This document shows positions 1 through 23,293 of a stretch of 64,000 bases of DNA, piece by piece. The position numbers were made by a program, and so were the translations under genes. Where the stretch lies: positions 19,253,485-19,317,484 of the forward strand of contig OZ038433.1 of NCBI GenBank assembly GCA_964036275.1. Direction: 5' to 3'. Below the pieces are notes generated by a model. The model made no database searches. It had not been told where the DNA came from and saw nothing but the letters and a program-made list of their open reading frames with translations. Each line of letters opens with the position of its first letter. Within the stretch, counting starts at the first letter, position 1. The stretch comes from Litoditis marina (Eukaryota; Nematoda; Chromadorea; Rhabditida; Rhabditidae).

Positions 1-13415
<13,415 letters not shown>

Positions 13416-13639
13416 TTCTAAATAATTCACAATAAATTTACATGTTATTAACATAGTAAACAATACAAACTACGAAATTGTTCAAATGTACGAGTATAAT
13501 GTATATTATAGTGAGTACAGAAGTAGTATAGTACAGTGGATATATATATGTAGTGAAGTGTTAAAGGGGGAGTGAAGGGAGGAACGAGTTTGAATAAAGC
13601 GCAAAAAAAGAGCAGCTTTTCTCAAAGGGGCGCGATAGC

Positions 13640-13785
13640 TATCGCGAGGGACGCTGTATTAGCAATAGGCCACGCCCCCCGACCAAGGAATGGTTTATGC
13701 TGAGAGAGGGGGATGGGGAGAGAAAAAGAGAGATGAGAGAGAGAGAGAAAGAGAGAGAGAAAGAGAGAGAAAGCGAGAGAGAGAA

Positions 13786-13818
<33 letters not shown>

Positions 13819-13984
13819 AAGAGAGATTAATGAAAACATGTACAATGTCAGGGCTTATGTTAAATTACTATTTATAAAAAACGCTTAACTAAAAAATAGG
13901 TGAGAGTAAATACTATCAATGTATAAAGTTAGCTATATTTTAAACAAGTGCAGTACGTTTCGGCTCTGATTGAGAGAAAGAAAG

Positions 13985-14035
<51 letters not shown>

Positions 14036-14062
14036 AAGATAGAGAAAGAGAGAGAAAGAGAG

Positions 14063-14093
<31 letters not shown>

Positions 14094-14400
14094 GAAAAGG
14101 AGCGAGAGTGTGAGAGAGAAAGATGGGGAGAAAGAAACGTCTAGAGAGGGAGGTAGAAGGTTAGAGAGATTCGCGTGCCCCTCCCAAAGGATGATTTAGG
14201 CTGGGGGGGGGGGGAGAAAGAGAGAGAAAGAGAGAAAGAGAGATAGAAAGGGAGAAAAGGAGAGAATGAGAAAGAGAGCACGAGAGTGAGAGAAAGAAAG
14301 ATGGGGGGAAAGAAGTCATGAGAGGGAGGTATAAAGATAGAGAGATTCGCCTGTCCCTCCAAGGGATGGTTTAGGCTACGGGGGGGGGGGGGGGGGGAGC
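13640..14400. repeat. Tandem GA-rich and G-tract repeat block
   Basis: Three related segments end near 13,700, 14,208 and 14,398. Each contains a GGATGRTTTAGGCT-like or GGTTTATGCT-like motif, then a G-run or GA-rich tract, then GAGAAA repeats. The last two are about 175 bp apart and share GAGGGAGGTA-AGATTCGC blocks. The G-run at 14,379-14,398 is about 20 bases. It lies upstream of the coiled-coil gene start. Confidence 0.75.
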
Positions 14401-16260
14401 CACCTGGCTCGTATTGACTACGTCATTACTATGCCTAACCCCTGACATATTGGTGTGATTTAGTCATGTACACATAAACGTGAAAAGTGGATTGTTTTCA
14501 CATTTTACCTGACTGTGGACACTGAAATTCTCATTGAAGTTATATATGTTGGAGATTATCTAATTAACCCTCTGTTCTAAAACAAAAAAAAATGAGTACT
14601 TGCATTCATTCATTGTTTCGGCATGGCAATGAACACAGGGTTGTAAGTCGAGTAAAAAATAGAAAAAAATAAAAAAGTTTCGAGTTTTTCGAGATTCGAG
14701 TTTCTCGAGTTTTGGAAAATTGAAGTGTTTTGAGTTCGAGTTTCTTGCGTTTCAAAAAACATGTTTTCGAGTTTCGAGTTGAACTCGAAAAACTCCAATT
14801 TTGAGTTTGGTTCTGTCTCAGTATTTTATCGGGAAAACCATTTTTTTTTGAGAAATTCTGATTTTTTCCCATGATTACGTGAGCATCGATGGGAAAAAAA
14901 CATTTTATGTTTGGAATAACTGAGAAAGTGCTGTGAAAAAAAGCTCATTCGTTTATCATTATCATTTCGGACTTGGAACGAAGCCAAACACTGTGTGATA
15001 AATATTTGATTTGATTTTATTTGCAACTCGCAGCTCGAAAACTTCGATCTGATTTTCTAAGATTTTGATCAATAAGAAATGTCCTAAGGTTCACGAAAAA
15101 TTGCTAGCGTGGCTGCACCATCTGTGGTACAGTCGTTGCCAACGGAAAGGCGGGAGGATACTGTATGTCTCGCTTTCCGCTGTGTACGCACATGTCTCCG
15201 ATTCCGAAGCTTGTCAGTTATGTGCTCTAACAGAGCAGTTTGCTCGCAGGTTCGATTCCGACGAGCGGCACAAATTTATAGTTTTGGCACTCACTATAAT
15301 ACTGCATTTTTTCAGCAGTTCGTAAGTTTAGATGTTGACCAATTCCCATTCTCTTCGGTATTTTCAGTTGCCAATACTGGTATAGCCTCCTATTTTCTGA
15401 ATGGACTCTGGCGGCGTGCCAATTAAATTTTCAGGCTGTTTATTCAGGTTGCATTTTCTCAGAACAATCGAATTTTATTAAAAAACCTGTTTTTAACGCT
15501 TTTTAGAAACCGAAACAGTTAGGGAAGTTTGCCTGAATCCAGAATTTGGTCATAATCTTAGTACAGTTGCTTTAAATCTTCCAAGTTTGAACTACAAGGA
15601 CTGCAGAGAATATCTGAGCAACTGTGTCTGAACTTGTAACCGTCTACAGTATAGTCGTCATTTTCCCTATGAAGACAGCAGGGGTCTCGATTGATTGAGC
15701 GATGCGGGGCGAGCGGTCGTTGATTATGTGCCAGCAGTTGAGAGAGTGAGTAGATCAATGATACGCAGATTGGCTGGCCCCTTGTCAAACCCCGCCCCTT
15801 CCAAAATCGATTGTACGGTGTCCACAACCGTTTGACAAAACCTATATGATGCCGGGTCACAGTTCGGTGTATTAGAGTTTCAACGTTACTCCAAGTGGTG
15901 ATTTAAGGTTTTTTTTCAAAATAATTGAAATCTTCAGCTTTTTGAGAAATTTTAATGTCATAAACTAGTGACACTTAATTCATGTTCCTATAAAAACTCG
16001 CATCCGAAACTTCATTGGAACTCTGCAGAAGTTTCGATGGGAAGGCCAACATAAAGATGTGGGAGAATCTTTATCGCTTTTTATGTCGTTCTGAGTGAAT
16101 TGGTATGCACTAAGAAAATACAGTGCCAGCTTTTTCAAAGTTTGATTGATTGATTGATTTACAGGCAAAAGTTTTCAGTTTTTAGCATGTAAAACATGTT
16201 GGATGAATCACTGATCGTGAAAAGTTTACTCACCGACTTTTCCCTCTACTTTTAGTGAAA
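14401..16260. other. Intergenic stretch upstream of chemoreceptor A
   Basis: No gene could be supported. It holds a degenerate TTCGAG/TTTCGAG repeat at about 14,635-14,800 flanked by AGGGTTGT, a relative of the 37,791 element. It also holds a tRNA-like MITE (15,130-15,297) and a fragment of the GCGTGCCAAT MITE family (about 15,375-15,480). Confidence 0.6.
15130..15297 (+). mobile_element. tRNA-like TA MITE, copy 2
   Basis: Plus-strand copy with AGTCGTTGCCAACGG at the left, a B-box-like GCAGGTTCGATTCC, and TTGGCACTCACTATA at the right. The A-box region is shortened compared with 42,913-43,108. Confidence 0.65.
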
Positions 16261-16264
16261 CCAT

Positions 16265-16505
16265 TCTCTTTTGCTTGAGAGGGTTGTATTAGTTATAATA
16301 TTATTGCACAAACAGCTAAAAACGAAACCCAGCACAGTTTGCTAATTAATTTGGTCTCAGGGGGTCAATTAGTTTCATTCCCAGGCGTCTTTCCTCCCAA
16401 CCTCCACAGGACTTTCGTGTACTTCCATGGAAATGAATTGTTCTCATTAGTTTTAATTATTCATATTGTTTCGATACTCGCCTGTTGTACGGTATCGTTT
16501 TTCCA
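16265..16505 (+). promoter_or_regulatory. Conserved block upstream of chemoreceptor A
   Basis: This 5' block aligns with 22,665-22,895 upstream of chemoreceptor B and about 46,115-46,330 upstream of C. Shared motifs include CGTGTACTTCC, CATGGAAATGAATT and GTTTCGATACTCGCC. It lies roughly 370-600 bp before the start codon in all three genes. Because it persists in the diverged gene A, it may be a promoter or 5' regulatory region; shared ancestry alone could also explain it. Confidence 0.4.
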
Positions 16506-16539
16506 AGTTCTTACTCAGTTCATATACTGAATGAACCAA

Positions 16540-16655
16540 GTCACGTGAAACATTTCAAACACAGCCGAACTCAGAAACGTATGATAAAAACAATGACAAA
16601 GTGCACGATGTCTCATTAGATGATAACGTTACGTGACTATTCAATTTACTTCCAG
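16540..16655. mobile_element. TTACGTGA...TTCTAGTA MITE, copy 2
   Basis: Contains CAAGTCACGTGAAACAT, an AACACAGCCGAACTCAG block and TTACGTGACTATTCAATTTA. It sits between the conserved upstream block and the ATG of chemoreceptor A. Confidence 0.7.
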
Positions 16656-16874
16656 CTCGTGGAGTTCCATTTGATCGAGTTAGATTTTCAATGCCGAGTT
16701 TTAATGAATGAGAGCCAAAGTGTTTATGCATACTCTTTAGTTAGAATTGTTAACCAAGTGGAAACAACGAGTGCTCACAATTTTTGCGATTGAAACACGA
16801 ACTCGAACTTTTCACATACTTTTGAATTCTTTTTGTTCGAATAGAGTTTATCTGGGTGATCAAAATGTGGTCAA

Positions 16875-19800
16875 ATGCGTTTCATTGTATTCAGAATGTT
16901 CACCTTCGCATCCATTATCTATGTACACTCCTGTACAATGGGAGTGATTGGGATAATATTCAATTCGTGTGTTTTGTTGGTACTCTCTCGACATAGAGAC
17001 ACTCGAATGAAGACACTTCGACAACTTCTTTTGGTCGAATGTTTCATCGACACTATATTATCTGCTCTCAATATCACCACACAACAGGTAGCAGTTCCGA
17101 ACAATTGTGTATTATTATCATTATCATTATTGTCATATTAGTTTTTGAGCACAGTTATAATATTGTTTATATAGTAGTTCTTTCCAACAACAATTCTTTT
17201 TAGTTTTTTCTCTGAAGTTAAAAACCGAGTTGTTTACCAAGGTTCGCCGAAGACCCAAGTTGAAAATCAAGGATCAGACTTTTACCGACAACTTGGTGCA
17301 CAATTGTGCACCAATCTTTGATTTCATAATTTTATATCAGCTAGTGACCAATTTGATGGGACGAACCTTGGTAAACAACTCGGTTTTTAACTTCATAGTA
17401 GGCACACGGAGAATTTAGTGACCCGGCCACTAAATTCTACGTGAATGTTGCGAGAGCTCTCGAAAAGAATACTACTATGACAGTTATCATGGGACTCAGC
17501 CGTGAAAAGTCTGGTAGCAAGTCTTGCGGTCACGAACTCCGGACTAAGTACTCCCCTAAGTCCCATATTCTAAAAACGAAACTTCTTCATCTTTCAACAA
17601 AATATGAGCCAATTTTTGCATTTAGCTCTAATTTTCTCACTTGTTTTCATTTTTTCACTCAAAATTAAATTTTATCCACTCCAAACCGCAGTTTTGCCGC
17701 ATTGAAGACTCAAAAACTGGCTTGTGGCATTGACTCTTCGAGCCAAGCTTGAGCCAATAAGCCACGCCCCCTTATGCCCCCCTCTAACTACCCCAGGCTC
17801 TGTCTGATCTAGGTAAAGAGGGTAAGCAGAATGAACGAACGTTAACAAAAAACGAATGAACAAAAAACGTTTTTACATGTCGGAAGTCGGAAACTATGTT
17901 ACCACAATGTGTTGCGGGTGGTGAGCTCAAACTCACTTACATTTTTATTACATTTTTATATCTACATAGAAAGTTACAACTACGCGACCAGAATGTGACC
18001 AGGTCCTCAACTGAGTTCACTCTCTATATGGTTTTGTAATGTACGGTATCATGTGGTCTGAACTGAGCACTTTTTATGTGTTTGCTCACTTCATTGTTTC
18101 AGAACACCTATGTAACAGATGGCATGATCTACATGATTGTACTCGGTCCCATCAAATCCCGCCGTGTTCCTTTTAGTGTCGCTCAGATTTCCAATTACCT
18201 GTGCTGTTCGTTGAACATACTCAGTGTCTGTGTGACGCCAGCAACTGGTCTTTATCAACATTTCATTACAGTCAAGTGAGTTTCCCGGTGATTGCCTTCG
18301 GTAACAAAAGAAGTTGTTGAAAACACAATTGTTTCGAAATCTCAAATTTTCTCCAAGGGGGTTGGAACGCTTTTTCTTTGAAGTACAAAGTGATCTTGAA
18401 AAAAGCCATGTGTGTGTTTTGAAAAAAAAAGCTATAAGTATTGAAAATTCCCCTTCAAAGTGGGCCTGAGTACGTATGCTGGAAGATCCCGGCACCTTCA
18501 TCCCATCCTGCGTCTCTCGCTCTGCCTCACTATTTCTCGTCTCCTACATCCATCCCGGCGGGATGTAATAGTAGATAAATAGCGTGTGTTTGAGGAGACG
18601 CAGGATGGGATGAAGGTTCCGAGCTGTTCTAGCATACGTACATTCCATTGTAACATGGTCACTGGTAATCTCTTCTTTTTGTTATCTTTTGTTCTGGGCG
18701 TTGTTCAATGCATTGGATTTGTTCGTTGTTATTCAAAATTGCAACCAAACTTCTGCTAAAAACTTGCTTTATGTTCTATTCTGAAGAACAACATTCATTC
18801 AATTTTACGTCTTGGTGAAAAGATTGCAGAAAGTCCTACATGAGCATGAGGAAGACGTTGCTGATAATAGTTGTGGTTGTGTTTCTGGCGACCCCGCTGC
18901 TGTTCACAGTTCTCTTCACGTTTTTTCCGAATGAAACGACAATTGCTCCGAACTTCTATCTAGAAAGAAGTGTCTACTATATGTTAAAAGTTGGTTTTGT
19001 TCAAATTATAGAATAAACGGATTTCTGATAGGGCACACGTGTGAACAAAAAGGTGAACTAGACGAAAACGTGGACTCCACTCTGAAAAACGGAATAAACC
19101 AGCTGGAGTGTGTGCCGAATTTGGTCTTGTCTATAGTGTGTGCCGAAAATTAAAATTTCTGCCGCTCACCGGAATTGAACCTGCGAGCAAAAGTTTGGTA
19201 GCGGGGCGTTTACCACTGCGCTGTTAGAGCACATAATCGACAAGCCTCGGAATCGATGACATATGTGCGTACACAACGGAAAGTAAGATATACAGTGTCC
19301 TCCCGCCATTCCGTTGGCGACGACTATATTTGTGACAGGAAATACGTACTCAAATACTCATAGACGTTAACGAGTGTTTTTCCGCTTTGCTATGCTTGTA
19401 GTTTGAGGGGGTTTAGTTGTAATTAGAGGTACACATTAAAGGCGGAAGCACAATCTATGACAATTCTCATGAGACTCAGCCGTGTAAAATCTGGTACCAA
19501 GTCTTGCAGTTACGAACTCCGGACTAAGTACCCCTCTAAGTCCCATATTTTGAAAATCAAACTTCTTCATCTTTCAACAAAATTTGAGATAACATATGCA
19601 CTCAGATCTTATTTTTTTCGCTAACTTTCATTTTTTCACTCTAAAATCAATTATATCCGCTCTAAACCGCAGTTTTGCCGCATTGAAGACTCAAAAACTG
19701 TCGCGTAGCACTGATTCTTCGAGCCAAGCCTGAGCCAATAAGCCACGCTCCCTTATGCGCCCCTCTAACTACCCCAGGTTCTGTCTGAGATATCGACATC

Positions 19801-20950
19801 ATCACGAAAAACGGTCGGTATTGATTTATTGACTCATTTCGGATATCGATTTTTTCAGAGAAGGCCATCAGTGAGTACTCTGCTTTTCTTCTCTTGCGCC
19901 TGTCATCTCTTCAGCCATTTCTTCATTATGTTCCTGTCGTATTCCACCAGAAAACACATAAACAACGACTTTTCCATTCTTCTGGCTGAACATTCAAGAA
20001 AAATCACTCTGGTCAAGCTGATATTTGCGCAGGTAAAGTTGTTCTAAAAACTTGAGCTAGACAGAGAGATGAAGTGAAACAACGTAGAAACCACAAAAAA
20101 GTATGCGAGAGTTGCCCATAGAACCAGTCATACTGGGAACGCGAAGGTATTATTAGTGACCTTCTCACCAGCTAATGCATATTGGTACCGCGTTGGGATG
20201 TTAAACTCCAACGTGAAACTCCAAGACTCGAATTTGGTCCGAACTCGAAAACTCGAAATTTTATAAAACTCGATGACTCGAGAAATCGATACCTCTAGAT
20301 GTTGAGCTCAATTGACAACCCCAGTAGCCCCTGCTATCAGCTCCTTTCTCGTATCATATTCAACTAACATTTGGATTTCAGACAGTCCTGTTGCTCTTCG
20401 TGACAATTATTCCTCTCAGTGTGTTGGAAATGGGACTAATATTCAAGTGGGACCTCAAGGAATGGGGCTACTTGTTTGGCTACTTTCTGGTTTTTTCTCC
20501 CACCTGTAAAGTAGGTTCAGAGTGACCTATGCAATATTCCTTTTTACTTCCACTCCCTTTCCCCCACTTCAGCCCTCCCCCAGCCGTTCATTAGATCACA
20601 ATCTGCGTCTCCTCAAACATACGCTATTTCTCCGTTCTTAACTTCCGCTGGGTTACAAGTATCTCGAGATAGCGCGTGAAACAAAAAACGCATGATTGGA
20701 TAAACATGCCGGGACATTCCACCATACGCACTCTCTCCACTGCAATAAAATACACACGTTTTGTAAAAGTTTATCTATGTTTCATGTGAAATCCTGTATC
20801 AACTTTCAGTTTAAAACCAGAACCAGTGGTGTCTTTTTACAATTGTCTTTCCAGGGTGCAATAAAGTGGTACTACGTGGATGATTTGAAGTTCAACGGAA
20901 AAAGCAAAACTAGTGGCCAGGAAGTTCAACGAACTTCACTAAGTTCATAA
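16875..20950 (+). CDS. Seven-transmembrane chemoreceptor A (Str-superfamily-like)
   Basis: Six exons with matching phases: 16,875-17,087, 18,103-18,275, 18,830-18,989, 19,859-20,032, 20,382-20,510 and 20,855-20,950, giving 314 residues. Exon 1 holds TM1 and TM2 with FNSCVLLVLSRHRDTRMKT between them, exon 2 TM3, exon 3 TM4, exon 4 TM5, exon 5 TM6 and most of TM7. The tail follows SPTCKGAIKWYYVDDLKFNG. The conserved Pro in TM6 and the SP...YYVDDLK end of TM7 fit the nematode Str/Srd-type receptors, whose members act as odorant or pheromone receptors in ciliated sensory neurons; the exact family is undecided. Exon 1 is nearly identical to genes B and C, whereas exon 2 and exon 3 are clearly diverged. 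The start was chosen because it matches the MMMSFIVFRMF start of B and C from the Phe onward. No disabling change was seen. Confidence 0.85.
17213..17394. repeat. Foldback in intron 1 of chemoreceptor A
   Basis: About 180 bp. The ends TGAAGTTAAAAACCGAGTTG and its inverted partner at about 17,360-17,394 pair over roughly 35 bp, with a GGTGCACAATTGTGCACC palindrome near the centre. Structure is typical of a MITE. Confidence 0.75.
17458..17812. repeat. Intronic 350-bp repeat, copy 1
   Basis: Shares GGGACTCAGCCGTGAAAAG, CCAGGCTCTGTCTGA and the segment between them with 19,452-19,790. One copy is in intron 1 and the other in intron 3 of chemoreceptor A. Contains CCACGCCCCCTTATG-like GC-rich sequence; no coding potential was recognised. 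Confidence 0.75.
18469..18641. mobile_element. TACGTATGCTAGAAG palindromic MITE, copy 2
   Basis: Same family as 5,962-6,131, with GAGTACGTATGCTGGAAG at one end and CTAGCATACGTAC at the other. It lies in intron 2 of chemoreceptor A. Confidence 0.85.
19132..19329 (-). mobile_element. tRNA-like TA MITE, copy 3
   Basis: Starts TATAGTGTGTGCC and ends GGCGACGACTATA. The tRNA-like core is on the minus strand, opposite to the host gene. It lies in intron 3 of chemoreceptor A. Confidence 0.7.
19452..19790. repeat. Intronic 350-bp repeat, copy 2
   Basis: Second copy of the 17,458-17,812 repeat in the same orientation. It ends just before the degenerate sequence leading to exon 4 of chemoreceptor A. 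Confidence 0.75.
20600..20735. mobile_element. TACGTATGCTAGAAG palindromic MITE, degraded copy 3
   Basis: Contains CTGCGTCTCCTCAAACATACG and a GGGACATTCCACCATACGCA right end, but the left terminus is lost. It lies in the last intron of chemoreceptor A and is carried into units 2 and 3 at 43,862 and 59,801. Confidence 0.65.
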
Positions 20951-22065
20951 GATTTTCTGTAAGATATTATTCTCCAGTGTGATTGTGAAATGAATGAAAG
21001 TATCGCCAAGCTATATGTTTTCGTGTACTCTGTATTTGTAGTTTTATACTGATGATGTATCACGGGTACAGAAACTTACACTTAAACCAGTGATGTAGTC
21101 TATATAGGTAAAAATGGCTAAATTATAGAAGATGAAAAACGAATCTCAGAAATGTCTGGGCCGGTCTCGTGGACGTCGTTAGTTAGTCTCCGTCAGTACT
21201 TCATACTCTCTTCTAATTAGTTGCGAATGTAGAAATTTACTCATAGTTTTAGAAGTCAAGTGCGGCGTCCTCAGTGTATTTACGGTTTTCCTTGATTTGA
21301 CCTTTGATCTTCACGGAAGCAGTGAACCGTTGTTGATATTGTACGGTCGATGTTGTTGGTTCACAGTCGCGAGTAGCCAGGCTCTCTTCAGATGCAGCCA
21401 GGGGCAGCTACAGTATACAGATTCATGAAAACCTTTTGCCAGCATTATTTTTCTTGCAATTCAGCTTATAACTGCACACATATCCGTAAAACAGACGAAT
21501 AATAGTTTTTGTAAACTTTTTATATTAAATGTCGGCGTGACCCTTGGTCTTTAAAGGAGAGAAGAGGGCTGGGCTTATTGTTTCAGACTGGCGATAAATA
21601 ATTTTAGTTTCCGCGTCTAATGGGCGTGCGCGCAGCGCACGTCATTTCACTATTCACTAGTTCACTATTCACTCTTAGCTATAGTTCACTATTGAGGCAG
21701 CCGCTGCGTGGCTGTCAACTGTTTGGGACCAGGCAGTCAGAGGCCGTAGGCATGAAACATCCCGGGCCGGTTGGGGATGTTTCATGCATACAGCCTCAGG
21801 TTTACTAGTGGCTAGTGGGCATCGCTGCGCGGCAAGACAGCAAACACTCCGAATCGGCTGTTTTTTTTTTAAATGTTTTCTGGAACACTCATAACGAGTG
21901 TTGCTGAAAGGTTGACCTAGAAAATGCAATTTTCAGTTTTAACCAAAATGCTTTTTTCACATAAGGGTCCCATGGTCAATTTTTTTTACCTAATTTGAAA
22001 TTTCAACGTTACAGCATGCGCGCGCAACTTTACGAAATGGTCTGTGCACACATTATACTAGAAGT

Positions 22066-22208
22066 GAATTCAATAGTCACGTGAAGTTAGCATTCCAATG
22101 ATGAATCGTGCACTTTTTCAGTGCTTTCTAATGACGAATCGTGCCCTTTTTCATTATACGTTTCCGACTTCTGCTGTGTTTAACATGCTTCAAGTGACTG
22201 TGCAATAG
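22066..22208. mobile_element. TTACGTGA...TTCTAGTA MITE, copy 3
   Basis: Begins near TACTAGAAGTGAATTCAATA and ends near CTTCAAGTGACTGTGCAATA. It contains a small internal duplication of the CTAATGACGAATCGTGC block, as does the unit 2 copy at 45,506-45,652. Confidence 0.7.
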
Positions 22209-22448
22209 ACTATAGTCCGTTTCATTTGCACCGAGACTTATTGACGACGTGCCAAGATTCTAGAATGACTATTTTTTTAGAGCAAACACAAGTATTCCTC
22301 AAACTTGTTTCATTTACGTCTTCTTATAAAACTAAACAACCACTACAGAGATTCGCAGTTTTTGGAACAATTCCAAAATGGTGAAAAATAGCCTGAAAAA
22401 TTCATTGGCACGCTGCCAAGTCTCAGTAGGAATGACCGTAACTATAAC
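22207..22448. mobile_element. TATAGTTCGTTTCAT...GCGTGCCAAT MITE, copy 1
   Basis: About 240 bp with terminal inverted repeats including CTATAGTCCGTTTCATT and CACCGAGACTTATTG on one side and ATTGGCACGCTGCCAAGTC on the other. TATA-bounded ends suggest a Tc1/mariner-type MITE. Relatives: 37,046, 39,730, 45,652, 53,570, 55,680, 61,676 and 63,787. Confidence 0.75.
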
Positions 22449-22664
22449 AGTATACGTTGGCTCGCTCGAGAGGATGCACATTCAGAATGGTCACGATTCG
22501 CAGTGCAGAAAACTTCGACCATGGCAAGCTGACTAAAATCAAACCACCAGAAGTTCACTTTATACTTTGGCTTTTGTGAAGATCTAACCATGAGCGTATC
22601 ACGTTATTTTTACGTTATTCTTTATTTACTTCTAGTAAAGTCTACTTTCTGTCTCAGTTTTTGG

Positions 22665-22895
22665 TTGAGAGAGTGTTAATCATCAGTATTACACAAACAG
22701 TTAAATACAAAACTCATCACAGTTCGCTAATCAATTTGGTCCCTGAGGGTTAATTATATCTATCCCTAGGCTCCTTTCATCGGAATTTTCACGAGATTTT
22801 CGTGTACTTCCCATGGAAATGAATTATTTTCGTCAGTTTGAATGTTTCATAGTGTTTCGATACTCGCCCGTTGTATGGTCTCGTTTTCAATTTGT
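22665..22895 (+). promoter_or_regulatory. Conserved block upstream of chemoreceptor B
   Basis: Counterpart of 16,265-16,505 with the same CGTGTACTTCC-CATGGAAATGAATT and TTTCGATACTCGCC blocks, ending about 400 bp before the ATG at 23,294. Nearly identical to 46,115-46,330 upstream of gene C. Confidence 0.4.
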
Positions 22896-23293
22896 TTCCC
22901 ATTCGGCTGCGTTCCGAAACGTTGCCCTCGAACCCTTATTAACACCTTACAGTCATCTTTTTAAACGGTGAGGATGATTCTCGTGTATCTTTGATCTACA
23001 CACTTTTCATCTTCGGTTATATGAAACGACCGCTCGCTCCGCGACGCTTAATCGACTGAGTCGTTCGCTGTCTTAGTTGACCAAATAGGAATCCTGTAGT
23101 CTGTAGTTTCATTTTATGAAGTTACCATCTTCAGTGCCTAATGTTGGTGTACAAGCGTTGAACTCTGTGAGTTGCTAATCCAGTTGAAAAATCGAATTCG
23201 AGTTTCAAGTTCAATTTTTTGTCGTTTTAGTGAAGCCTCGATGTTCGTTTTGAATAGAGTTGGTAATTAAGAACCTCTATAGTCAAAAACACA

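Larger units (their letters stand above)
20951..23293. other. Intergenic region between chemoreceptors A and B
   Basis: No gene is supported. It holds a GC-rich inverted stretch near 21,700-21,830 (CATGAAACATCCCGGG facing GGGGATGTTTCATGCATAC), a TTACGTGA-family MITE (22,066-22,208), a GCGTGCCAAT MITE (22,207-22,448), and the conserved upstream block of chemoreceptor B (22,665-22,895). The unit 2 counterpart is 44,211-46,733. Confidence 0.7.

Noticed and set aside
15558..15860. 100-residue minus-strand open frame
   Set aside because: No recognisable family, no splice context, and composition like the surrounding intergenic DNA.
21620..21929. Overlapping open frames around a CATGAAACATCCCGGG inverted repeat
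   Set aside because: They read through palindromic repeat DNA and lack splice signals; the unit 2 copy is interrupted by a MITE.
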